DNA of 64,000 bases from Streptomyces coacervatus. Lineage in GTDB: Bacteria; Actinomycetota; Actinomycetes; Streptomycetales; Streptomycetaceae. Location: NCBI RefSeq assembly GCF_029223485.1, contig NZ_JARHTP010000007.1, forward strand, positions 434,001 to 498,000, in the 5' to 3' direction. This document shows positions 35,850 through 43,759 of this stretch, one piece after another (position 1 is the first letter of the stretch; every line of letters begins with the position of its first letter). The translations under genes were made by a program, and so were the position numbers. Under the pieces are notes generated by a model. It did no database searches. It saw nothing but the letters and a program-made list of their open reading frames with translations, and was not told the origin of the DNA.

Positions 35850-36512
35850 ATGACAGCAGGGTGGTGTTCTCGCACAGTACGGGCCGCGGTGTTCGCGGCC
35901 GTATGCGTGCTGCTCGCCGCTCTGGGTCACGTCATGATGTCCGGCAGCCATGTGCCCGCCTCGGCGCTGGTCGCCGGGGTGGCCGGGACGGGTGTCGCCG
36001 GCTGGTGTCTGGCAGGCCGGGAACGCGGACTGCCGCTGATCGTGACGGTCGTGGTCGTCGTCCAGACGGTGCTCCATGAGGCGTTCTCCCTCGCACAGTC
36101 GGCCGCGGGCGGGTCGGCCGCCACGGGCATGGGCCCGATGCGGACGGGCTCGATGCCGATGGACTCCATGGACATGGGGCGCATGGACATGAGCCGCATG
36201 GACCATATGGGGCATGTCGGCCACTCCATGGTCGGCGGCGGTATGTCGTCCGGCATGCTCGCCGCCCACCTGCTCGCCGCGCTCCTGACCGGTCTGTGGC
36301 TGGCCCACGGCGAAAAGGCGGCCTTCCGCATCCTGCGGACCGTGGCCGGTCGGCTGGCGGCGCCGCTACGGCTGCTGCTGGCGCTGCCCGCCGTCCCGGA
36401 CCGTCCGCGCGTCCACCCGCGTCGTCCTCGCTCGGACCGGGCGCCGAGCCTTCGCCTCCTCGTCCACGCGATCACCTCCCGGGGTCCTCCGGCGGAGACG
36501 GCTGTCATCTGA
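35850..36512 (+). CDS. Met/His-rich integral membrane protein
   Basis: A 220-residue protein with three to four hydrophobic segments: at ~10-28, 36-52, 60-78 and 130-150. Between segments 3 and 4 a loop is exceptionally rich in Met with His and Asp (MPMDSMDMGRMDMSRMDHMGHVGHSM). Such Met-motif loops are typical of Cu(I) handling. The C-terminal ~50 residues are Arg/Pro-rich and cytoplasmic. It follows the copper operon on the same strand after 139 bp. I do not recognise the family. Confidence 0.6.
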   Translation: MTAGWCSRTVRAAVFAAVCVLLAALGHVMMSGSHVPASALVAGVAGTGVAGWCLAGRERGLPLIVTVVVVVQTVLHEAFSLAQSAAGGSAATGMGPMRTGSMPMDSMDMGRMDMSRMDHMGHVGHSMVGGGMSSGMLAAHLLAALLTGLWLAHGEKAAFRILRTVAGRLAAPLRLLLALPAVPDRPRVHPRRPRSDRAPSLRLLVHAITSRGPPAETAVI

Positions 36513-36612
36513 CGACAGCTGGTTTCCCGAGGCCGTACATGCACGCCTCGGGCTCCGGCCGTACGCCCGCGCAAGCGCCGTAGGGCCGTCTCCCCCTTTC
36601 ACCACCGGACTG

Positions 36613-36706
36613 CCCGCGCCCCTGAAGGGGCGCGGGGCTGTATCGACATGCGGCTCCGCCGCGTGGGCGCGACCATCCACGACGGCGCCGCAGATCGGCA
36701 CAGCCC
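36613..36706 (+). repeat. Dispersed Streptomyces-type intergenic repeat
   Basis: An 11-bp hairpin, CCCGCGCCCCT/AGGGGCGCGGG (36613-36623 and 36626-36636), is followed by TCGACATGCGGCTCCGCCG, CGTGGGCGCGACC and CCACGACGGC. I recognise this combination from memory as recurrent between Streptomyces genes. Here it lies upstream of the ECF gene, and the ATG at 36648 inside it is not a credible start. Confidence 0.55.
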
Positions 36707-36758
36707 GAAGAGCGCCAAGCGCCCCGGTCCGGTGCACGGATCCCGAGAAGGACACCAG

Positions 36759-37418
36759 GTGATCACCTCTGCCCCGCCCGATTCCCACAGCAAGACCTAC
36801 AGGACGGACAAGACGGCAGCTGCCGACGAGTCGATAACGGCCTGGGCGCTGGCCGCCCGAGGCGGTGACGCGGACGCCGTCGAGCAGTTCGTCGGTGCTC
36901 TGCAGCGCGACGTCCAGCGTTATGTCGCCCATCTGTGCGGCGATCCCCAGGCCGTCGACGACCTCGCCCAGGACACCTTCCTGCGTGCGCTCGGCAGCCT
37001 GCACCGCTTCGAGGGCCGCTCCTCGGCGCGCGCGTGGCTGCTGTCCATCGCGCGCCGGGCGGTCATCGACAGCTACCGGTACGCCGCCGCCCGGCCCCGT
37101 CTGTCGGACGTACCGGACTGGCAGCTGGCCGTGGAACTGGCCCAACCGTGCGACCTGCCCGGCTTCGACGACGGCATCGCCCTGCTGGACCTGCTGGCCG
37201 CGCTGCCCGACGAGCGCCGGGAGGCGTTCATCCTCACCCAGCTGGTCGGTCTCCCGTACGCCGAGGCGGCCGAGGTCAGCGACTGCCCGATCGGCACGGT
37301 CCGCTCCCGCGTGGCCCGCGCCCGGGCGACCCTGATGGACCTGCTGGACGAAGGGGGCACCCCCCACGCCCTCAAGGCAGTGGGGGAGGAGACCTTCGTC
37401 GCGCCGGCGGGGGTCTGA
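36759..37418 (+). CDS. ECF-family RNA polymerase sigma factor
   Basis: About 219 residues from GTG 36759, behind GAGAAGGAC. The sigma-2 region contains QRDVQRYVAHLCGDPQAVDDLAQDTFLRALGSLHRFEGRSSARAWLLSIARRAVIDSYR. The sigma-4 region contains LPDERREAFILTQLVGLPYAEAAEVSDCPIGTVRSRVARARATLMDLL. Two regions only, so it is an ECF factor. No anti-sigma gene is adjacent. Its C-terminus is extended by a REP-like element (EGGTPHALKAVGE). It sits between the copper genes and the isocyanide operon, and matched ECF promoters precede both. Confidence 0.85.
   Translation: MITSAPPDSHSKTYRTDKTAAADESITAWALAARGGDADAVEQFVGALQRDVQRYVAHLCGDPQAVDDLAQDTFLRALGSLHRFEGRSSARAWLLSIARRAVIDSYRYAAARPRLSDVPDWQLAVELAQPCDLPGFDDGIALLDLLAALPDERREAFILTQLVGLPYAEAAEVSDCPIGTVRSRVARARATLMDLLDEGGTPHALKAVGEETFVAPAGV
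37353..37389. repeat. Intragenic REP-like element in the ECF sigma gene
   Basis: GGGGGCACCCCCCACGCC pairs in part with GGCAGTGGGGGAGG at the other end. This G-rich/C-rich palindrome has the same edge pattern as the element at 5142-5180. It is read in frame and encodes about a dozen residues after the sigma-4 region. Confidence 0.5.
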
Positions 37419-37431
37419 GCTCCACTCGTAC

Positions 37432-37464
37432 GAGGGTGTCGGGGCCGCGCGCCCCGACACCCTC
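37432..37464 (+). terminator. Hairpin terminator after the ECF sigma gene
   Basis: A perfect 14-bp stem, GAGGGTGTCGGGGC with GCCCCGACACCCTC (37432-37445 and 37451-37464), has a 5-nt loop and lies 14 bp after the sigma stop. It separates the sigma gene from the next operon, which therefore needs its own promoter. Confidence 0.75.
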
Positions 37465-37474
37465 CAACCGGCCG

Positions 37475-37502
37475 GGAACTCAGCTCGTGTTCGCCCCGAC
37501 TA
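37475..37502 (+). promoter_or_regulatory. ECF-type promoter of the ABC/isocyanide operon
   Basis: GGAACT (37475-37480), then 16 bp, then CGACTA (37497-37502), just after the terminator and 57 bp before the lipoprotein start. It matches the copper-operon promoter at 32675-32702 in both boxes and in spacing. Confidence 0.6.
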
Positions 37503-37558
37503 CTGGACCGGGTGACGGAGGTTCGCCCCGTGTGCCGAGTGGATCCGGGAGTTGTTCG

Positions 37559-38644
37559 ATGCGTTCTCGTTCTCGTGTGTGGGGCGGTACCGCGGCCGTC
37601 GTGCTGGGCGGCCTGCTGGCGGCCGGCTGCGGTGGCGGCTCCGCTGGGAAGAACGGCACGGCGGACGCGGGCGCGGGGAAGGCGGCCCCGGGTGAGTACC
37701 CGGTCGCTGTCACGGACTGCGCGGGTGCCGAGACCACCTTCTCGAAAGCCCCGGAGAAGATCGTCACCAGCAACGCTTCGAGTCTGGAGCTGCTGCTGCG
37801 CCTCGGTGCCGGCGGCAAGGTGATCGGCACCGGCTTCCCGCCGGGCAAGGGCACGTTGCCCCCCGCGCTGGACGCCGCGGCGCAGCAGGTGAAGGTGCTC
37901 GGGCGGACCGTCATCCCGAAGGAGAAGCTCCTCGGCTCCGGCGCCGACCTGTACATCGACACCTTCGCCGACATGAGCATGGGCGGCGGCATGGGGGACA
38001 CCCCGACCGAGGAGGAGTTCAAGGCCGCCGGGATCAAGCACATCTATCTCAAGTCCACTGCGTGCGCGGCGCAGAGCAAGAACGCGGTGACCGATCTGTC
38101 CGCCGTCGAGGCCGACATCACCTCTCTCGGCCGGGTCACGGGCACGAGCGCCAAGGCGCACGAACTCGTCGCCGGGATGAAGGAGAAGGTCGACGCCGTA
38201 CAGAAGGCGGTCGGCGGCACGCCTCGGAACGCTCGGCCGACGTACTTCTTCTTCGACTACGACGCCGGCACCAAGCAGCCGACCGCCACCTGCAACCGCC
38301 AGGTCGCCAACGCCGTGATCACCCTGGCCGGTGCCCGCAACGTCTTCGCCGACTGCGACGGCGACTACAAGCAGGTCGGCTGGGAGGACGTCATCGCCAA
38401 GAACCCGGACTGGATCCAGCTCGGGATCCGCAACCGGGGCAGCGAGGCGGCGAACGACAAGGCGTTCGACGAGGCCGAGAAGTGGCTGAAGTCCAACTCG
38501 GCCACCAAGGGCCTCAAGGCGGTCAAGGAAGGCCACCTCCTGCGCATCGGCTCCGAGCAGACCACTATCGCGGGCGTCGAGAACGCCGACACCGTCGAGA
38601 CGATCGCCAAGGCCCTCCACCCCGGCAAGGTCGGCGGACGGTGA
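37559..38644 (+). CDS. Metal-chelate ABC transporter, substrate-binding lipoprotein
   Basis: A 361-residue class III binding protein (BtuF/FhuD type). The signal RVWGGTAAVVLGGLLAAGC carries a lipobox with Cys24. The mature part begins YPVAVTDCAGAETTFSKAPEKIVTSNASSLELLLRLGAGGKVIG. The lobes are joined by a long helix near ~205 (HELVAGMKEKVDAVQKAV). Cys pairs (TDCAG, STACAAQ, TCNRQ, ADCDG) may form disulfides. The family imports siderophores, haem, corrinoids or, in some actinobacteria, F420-0. The context with metallophore-like genes favours an organic metal chelate. It starts the operon. Confidence 0.82.
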   Translation: MRSRSRVWGGTAAVVLGGLLAAGCGGGSAGKNGTADAGAGKAAPGEYPVAVTDCAGAETTFSKAPEKIVTSNASSLELLLRLGAGGKVIGTGFPPGKGTLPPALDAAAQQVKVLGRTVIPKEKLLGSGADLYIDTFADMSMGGGMGDTPTEEEFKAAGIKHIYLKSTACAAQSKNAVTDLSAVEADITSLGRVTGTSAKAHELVAGMKEKVDAVQKAVGGTPRNARPTYFFFDYDAGTKQPTATCNRQVANAVITLAGARNVFADCDGDYKQVGWEDVIAKNPDWIQLGIRNRGSEAANDKAFDEAEKWLKSNSATKGLKAVKEGHLLRIGSEQTTIAGVENADTVETIAKALHPGKVGGR

Positions 38645-39732
38645 CCTTCACGCCGCTGCGCCGCAAGAGCACGGCGACCACGACGACCACAACGGCAGAG
38701 GCGCGCGGCCCCCTGCCCGCAGCCCCGCTCGCGGCTGTCCTGGGCGTGGCACTGCTGGCTGCGCTGACGGCCGCCGTCGCCCGGGGCTCGACCTCCATTC
38801 CGCCCGGCGAGGTGTGGAGCGTGGTGTGGCACCGCCTGTCCGGCGAGGCACCACGTCCCGGCACGGACGACCTCATCGTCTGGCAACTCCGCGTACCCCG
38901 TGCCCTGTTGGCCGCGCTCGTCGGTGCGGGCCTCGGTCTCGTCGGTACGGCCGTACAGGCGCTGGTGCGCAACCCGCTGGCCGACCCGTATCTGCTGGGC
39001 ATCTCCAACGGTGCCTCGCTGGGCGCGGTCGCCGCGATCGTGCTTGGCGTGGGGGCCGGCGGTGCGCTGGGGCTCGGGTTGTCCGGCGCGGCCTTCGTCG
39101 GAGCGCTGGCCACCTTCGCCCTGGTGTGGGCGGTGGCCCGGCGGGGCGGCGGCTTCGCCCCGCTGCGGCTGGTGCTGGCCGGAGTGGCGATCGGGCAGTT
39201 CCTGTCCGGCTTCACCAGCTACCTCGTCCTCCGGGCCGGGGACGAACAACAGACCCACAGCGTGCTGTTCTGGCTCATGGGCAGCCTCAGCGGGGCGAAC
39301 TGGGAGTCGCTGGCGGTCCCCGCCCTCGCCGTACCCGCGGCCGGTCTGTGGCTCCAGGCCCGCGCCCGCGGCCTCAACGCCCTGCTGATGGGCGACGAGA
39401 CGGCCGCCGGGCTCGGCATCGACGTGACGCGGCTGCGCCGCGAGCTGTTCACCGTGACCAGTGTGCTGACCGGCGTCCTGGTCGCCGTCTCCGGCGCGAT
39501 CGCCTTCGTCGCCCTGATGGTGCCGCACGTCTGCCGCCTGGTCCTCGGCGGCGACCACCGCCGGCTCCTGCCCGTCTCCGCGCTGTTCGGTGCCCTCCTG
39601 CTGGTCGTGGTCGACATCGTCTGCCGAACGGCCATGGACACGCAGGAGCTGCCGGTCGGCGTGGTCACGTCGCTCATCGGGGCTCCGGCCCTGCTGTATC
39701 TGCTGGACCGGCGCCTGGGGAGCGGCAGTTGA
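38641..39732 (+). CDS. FecCD-family ABC transporter permease
   Basis: A 363-residue permease starting at GTG 38641, overlapping the previous stop (GTGA). It has about 9-10 helices and FecCD motifs: RVPRALLAALVGAGLGLVGTAVQALVRNPLADPYLLGISNGASLG, then FWLMGSL, GDETAAGLGIDV and VALMVPHVCRLVLGGDHRRLLPVSALFGA. It forms the channel for the chelate delivered by the upstream lipoprotein. Confidence 0.88.
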   Translation: MTFTPLRRKSTATTTTTTAEARGPLPAAPLAAVLGVALLAALTAAVARGSTSIPPGEVWSVVWHRLSGEAPRPGTDDLIVWQLRVPRALLAALVGAGLGLVGTAVQALVRNPLADPYLLGISNGASLGAVAAIVLGVGAGGALGLGLSGAAFVGALATFALVWAVARRGGGFAPLRLVLAGVAIGQFLSGFTSYLVLRAGDEQQTHSVLFWLMGSLSGANWESLAVPALAVPAAGLWLQARARGLNALLMGDETAAGLGIDVTRLRRELFTVTSVLTGVLVAVSGAIAFVALMVPHVCRLVLGGDHRRLLPVSALFGALLLVVVDIVCRTAMDTQELPVGVVTSLIGAPALLYLLDRRLGSGS

Positions 39733-40517
39733 GGATCGACATCGAGGATCTGCACGTCGCGTACGGGGGCCGTACGGTCGTGGCGGGTGCCCACCTGGTG
39801 GCGGCCGAGGGTGAGATCACGGGCCTGGTCGGGCCCAACGGCAGCGGCAAGTCCACGCTCCTGCGCACGGTCTACCGGCATCTGAAGCCGGTGTCCGGGC
39901 GGGTGCTGCTGGACGGGAGCGACCTCCGGGAGCTGGCTCCGGCCCGGTCGGCCCGACATGTCGCGGCACTCCCGCAGGAACGGGGCAGCGACTTCGAGCT
40001 GACCGTCCGCGAGGTCGTCGCCATGGGCCGTACGCCCTACAAGCGGGCCTTCGCCGGGGAGGACGCCGCCGACCGGGACATCGTCGCGCGTGCCCTGGCC
40101 GACGTGGGCATGGACGGGTACGCCGGCCGCCGGTTCACCGCACTGTCCGGCGGTGAGCGTCAACGCGTCCTGCTGGCAAGGGCGTTCGCCCAGAATCCCG
40201 ACGTCCTGGTCCTGGACGAACCGACCAACCACCTCGACGTCCGCCACCAGGTCGAGCTGCTCGCCCTGCTGCGCGCCCAGCGCCGTACGACACTCGTGTC
40301 GCTGCACGACCTCAACGCCGCCGCGTCCGTGTGCGACCGGCTGCACGTCCTGCACGACGGAGCCGTGGTGGCCTCCGGCCCGCCCCGCGAAGTCCTCACC
40401 CCCGCTCTGCTGGCGGAGGTGTTCGGGGTGCGGGCAGCGGTGGCCGACCATCCCCTGACCGGGGACCCGCTGATCGCCTTCGACCACCGGGCACCGGCAG
40501 CCCACCCGCGACGGTGA
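39729..40517 (+). CDS. Metal-chelate ABC transporter ATPase (FepC/BtuD type)
   Basis: A 262-residue ATPase started at TTG 39729, which overlaps the permease stop; GGGGAG precedes it. Walker A GPNGSGKST is at 35-43. Then come LPQERGSDFELTVREVVAMGRTPYK, signature LSGGERQRVLLARAF, Walker B VLVLDEPTNHLDV and SLHDLNAAASVCDR. It completes a three-gene importer. Confidence 0.88.
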   Translation: MRIDIEDLHVAYGGRTVVAGAHLVAAEGEITGLVGPNGSGKSTLLRTVYRHLKPVSGRVLLDGSDLRELAPARSARHVAALPQERGSDFELTVREVVAMGRTPYKRAFAGEDAADRDIVARALADVGMDGYAGRRFTALSGGERQRVLLARAFAQNPDVLVLDEPTNHLDVRHQVELLALLRAQRRTTLVSLHDLNAAASVCDRLHVLHDGAVVASGPPREVLTPALLAEVFGVRAAVADHPLTGDPLIAFDHRAPAAHPRR

Positions 40518-40528
40518 GGGGCGGAAGG

Positions 40529-41909
40529 GTGACGCAGCACGAACAGTCCGGCCGGGCGGCGGCCCTCGACCAGGACCGCTGGCTGCTGGTGGCCGTGGCG
40601 GGTCTGCTGTCGTTCGTGGCGATGCTCGACATGAACCTCGTCAACGTGGCCCTGGCGGACATCGCCGAAGGGCTGCACGTGTCCGCGGCCACGGCCCAGT
40701 GGGCCGTGCTCGCCTACCAACTGCCCGTCGTCGCCCTGCTGTTGCCCGCCGGGCGGTGGCTGGACGGGGTCGGGACGCGGTCCGCCGTGCTGGTCTCCAC
40801 TGCCGGCTTCGGCCTGTGCAGCGCGCTGGCGGCCGTCGCGCCCTGGGCGGCCTGCCTGATCGCCGCGCGGCTTGCGCAGGGTGTGTTCGGGGCGGCGCTG
40901 TTCGTGCTGATGCCGGTGCTCGCCATGCGCTCGGTACGTCCCGAGGCCCGGGGGAGGGCGATGAGTGTGCCCGCGACCCTCGGCCCGCTGGGCGCGGTGA
41001 CCGGACCGGCCGTCGGCGGCCTGCTCCTCGACCACTTCGGCTGGCGTGCCGTCTTCCTCGTCAAGCTCCCGTTCTGCTTGCTCGCCGTCGCCATGGCGTG
41101 GCGAGCGATGCCGCGCGACGGTCGTCTGCGGCGGCCGGATCGCCGGTCGGTGGCGGATGCCGTGCTCGTGGCGACGGGTGTGGCGGCGCTCCTGCTCGCG
41201 TTCACCCTTGCCTCGGACGATCCCTGGTGGCTGCTGCTCCTGGGCATCGCCGTCCCGCCGCTGTGGTGGTGGCTGCGCGGCCCCGGCGGTCGTCCGGTGA
41301 CCGGTGTGCTGCGCGTCTCGGGGCTGTTCCGTGTGCACGGGGGCGGTGTTGGCACTGGCCGCCGGTTTCGCCGCGATGCACTACGTGGTCGCCCTGCACC
41401 TCCAGCGCGACGACGGAATCAGCGCCACGACGACCGGCCTGATCGTCCTCGCCTTCCCGCTCGGCATGGGGCTGGCCGGACCGATCGGCGGACGTCTGGC
41501 CGACCGATGGGGTGCCCGCCCGGTGGCCGTAACAGGAGCCACGCTCACCGCAGCCGGACTGCTCCTGCTCGTCCCGCTCGGCGACGGCTGGTCCCCGTGG
41601 CAGGTGGCCTGGCGGCTGGCTGTCGCCGGTGTCGGCATGGGCCTCAACGGCGGCCCGACCCAGGCCCTGGTGATGAGCACGGCCCCATCGGACCGCATCG
41701 CCACCGTCGGCTCCACGGTCCAGCTCGCCCGCAGCCTCGGCTTCACCCTCGGCCCCGCCCTGGCCACGGCCGCCTGGGGACCGGGCGGTGCTCCGACCGC
41801 GGGCCTCGCCCTCGCCGCCACCGCCGCCTGTCTGGCCGTACCCCTGCTCGCGTTGCCCGGCAGGCGCCCTGCGCCGCTTCCCGAGCAGACCGTCACCGCC
41901 CACCACTGA
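40529..41909 (+). pseudogene. MFS exporter (DHA2-like, about 14 helices), frameshifted
   Basis: From GTG 40529 the frame encodes the N-terminal half: FVAMLDMNLVNVALADIAEGL, RLAQGVFGAALFVLMPVLAMR and PAVGGLLLDHFGWRAVFLVKLPF. After RVSGLFRVHG the matching second half (AVLALAAGFAAMHYVVALHLQ to LPEQTVTAHH) continues in another frame. The shift falls at a run of five G (41339-41343); removing one G restores RVHG-AVLAL. Either the gene is inactivated or the run is a sequencing error. In the operon it should export the product made by the downstream enzymes. Confidence 0.75.
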
Positions 41910-41923
41910 CCCCTGGAGTTCGT

Positions 41924-43750
41924 ATGTGCGGAATCACCGGCTGGGCGTCCTTCCACCGCGACGCCCGCGCCCAGGCCCCGGTCATCGAGGCCATGACCGC
42001 CACCCTCGCCCCGCGCGGCCCGGACGCCGGAGGCGTCTGGTTCGGTGAGCGCGCGGCGATCGGCCACCGTCGCCTCGCCGTCATCGACATCGAGGGCGGC
42101 ACACAGCCCATGACCGACCGGCCGCACGAGCCGTCCCTCGTCCTCAGCCACAGCGGCGAGGTCTACAACCACCATGAACTCCGTTCGCAGCTACGGCACT
42201 TGGGTCACTCCTTCGGCACCCGCAGCGACACCGAGGTCGTGCTGCGCGCGTACGCCGAGTGGGGCGAGGACGTCGCCGAGCACTTGGAGGGGATGTTCGC
42301 CTTCGCCCTATGGGACGAGCGGGAACAGCGGCTGGTGCTGGTGCGCGACCGGCTCGGGGTGAAGCCGCTGTTCTGGGCGGCCGTCGAGGGCGGCCTCGCC
42401 TTCGCCTCCGAGCCGAAGGCACTGTTCGCCCACCCGGAGATCCGGCCGCGCGTGGACGCCGACGGCCTTCGGGAGGCGTACAGCCTGCTGTTCAACACCG
42501 GACCGACCCTCTGGTCCGGAGTGCGCGAGGTCGAGCCGGGCGGGATCCTCGTCCTGGACCGGGACGGTATCCGCGAGCGCCGCTACTGGCAGCTGGAGGC
42601 CGGACGTCACACAGACGACCAGGAGGCGACCGTCGCGCGCGTCCACGACCTGGTGAGCACCGCCGCCCGCAGCCAGTTGGAGGCGGACGTCCCGCTGTGC
42701 TCCCTGCTGTCCGGCGGCCTCGACTCCACCGTCCTGACCGCCCTGCTCGCCGACGAACTCCGCCTGCGGGAGGGCAAGGACGCCCGTATCCGCTCCTACG
42801 CCGTCGACTACAGCGACCAGGCGTCCCGCTTCAGGGGCGATGTGCTGCGTACGGGCCACGACACCCCGTTCGCCACCGAGGCCGGCGCCTTTATCGGCAC
42901 CGACCACAGCACGGTCGTACTGGACCCGCATGCCCTCCTCGACCCCGAGCACCGCAAGGCGGTCGTCGTGGCCCGCGACTCGCCGATCGGCGTGGGCGAC
43001 ATGGACACCTCGCTGTACCTGCTGTTCGGGGAGATACGGCGGCATTCGACCGTCGCCCTGTCCGGCGAGGCGGCGGACGAGGTGTTCGGCGGCTACCCCT
43101 GGTTCCACAACCCCGGGGCACTCGCTGCCGAGACTTTCCCCTGGCTGCTGGTGACGGGCGACGAGGCCGCCATGCCGCTCAACCCCGAACTCGACCTGCG
43201 CATCGGCGAGTTCCGCGACGACACCTACCGCAGCGCGCTGGCCGCCGTACCCCATCTGGACGGCGAGAGCCCCGCCGAACACCGGCAGCGCGAGATGCAG
43301 CACCTGTCCCTGACCCGCTGGCTGCGCCAACTCCTGCACCGCAAGGACCGGTTGAGCATGGCCCAGGGACTGGAAGTCCGGGTGCCGTACTGCGATCACC
43401 GGCTGGTCGAGTACGCCTTCAACACCCCCTGGGAGCTGAAGAGTTACGGCGGCCGGGAGAAGAGCCTGCTGCGCGCGGCCGGTACGGGCCTGGCGCCTGA
43501 GTCGGTCCTGTGGCGCCCCAAGAACCACTACCCGGCCACCCACCATCCCGACTACAACCGCGGCCTGCAGGACATGGCCCGCGACGCCCTGTCCGTCGAG
43601 CAGGTCCGCGCCCTGGCCGACGAGACCCGCATCAAACCCTGCCTGGGCACCCCGCCCGACCGGCTGGAGTGGGGCCACCGCCTGCGCCTCGAACGCGTCG
43701 TCGACCTCGCCCTGTGGCTCGACCACCACCAGCCCGAACTCGCCCTGTAA
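41924..43750 (+). CDS. asnB: Asparagine synthase-like glutamine amidotransferase
   Basis: A 608-residue class II amidotransferase. Cys2 (MCGITGWASF) is the glutaminase nucleophile. NHHELR, RSDTEVVLRAYAEWG and FAFALWDEREQRLVLVRDRLGVKPLFW are typical of the AsnB N-terminal domain. The synthetase domain has the PP-loop SGGLDS at ~263-268 (LLSGGLDSTVLTALL), SGEAADEVFGGYPWF and RVPYCDHRLVEYAFNTP. It adenylates a carboxylate and amidates it. Placed between a P450 and exporter/importer genes, it may make a natural-product carboxamide instead of asparagine. Confidence 0.88.
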   Translation: MCGITGWASFHRDARAQAPVIEAMTATLAPRGPDAGGVWFGERAAIGHRRLAVIDIEGGTQPMTDRPHEPSLVLSHSGEVYNHHELRSQLRHLGHSFGTRSDTEVVLRAYAEWGEDVAEHLEGMFAFALWDEREQRLVLVRDRLGVKPLFWAAVEGGLAFASEPKALFAHPEIRPRVDADGLREAYSLLFNTGPTLWSGVREVEPGGILVLDRDGIRERRYWQLEAGRHTDDQEATVARVHDLVSTAARSQLEADVPLCSLLSGGLDSTVLTALLADELRLREGKDARIRSYAVDYSDQASRFRGDVLRTGHDTPFATEAGAFIGTDHSTVVLDPHALLDPEHRKAVVVARDSPIGVGDMDTSLYLLFGEIRRHSTVALSGEAADEVFGGYPWFHNPGALAAETFPWLLVTGDEAAMPLNPELDLRIGEFRDDTYRSALAAVPHLDGESPAEHRQREMQHLSLTRWLRQLLHRKDRLSMAQGLEVRVPYCDHRLVEYAFNTPWELKSYGGREKSLLRAAGTGLAPESVLWRPKNHYPATHHPDYNRGLQDMARDALSVEQVRALADETRIKPCLGTPPDRLEWGHRLRLERVVDLALWLDHHQPELAL

Positions 43751-43759
43751 GGAGCCACC

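Noticed and set aside
36648..36758. Upstream ATG start for the ECF sigma factor
   Set aside because: It lies inside a dispersed repeat and has no ribosome site; GTG 36759 has GAGAAGG at proper spacing.
37559..40517. Calling the ABC importer an F420-0 transporter
   Set aside because: The three-gene form resembles that family, but no F420 gene is adjacent and the metallophore-like operon context is a better guide. I leave the substrate open.
40331..43750. Single 1139-codon frame suggesting an MFS-AsnB fusion
   Set aside because: The join is an artefact of the one-base shift in the MFS gene. Between the two real parts the peptide is nonsense, and AsnB needs its free N-terminal Cys2 from ATG 41924.
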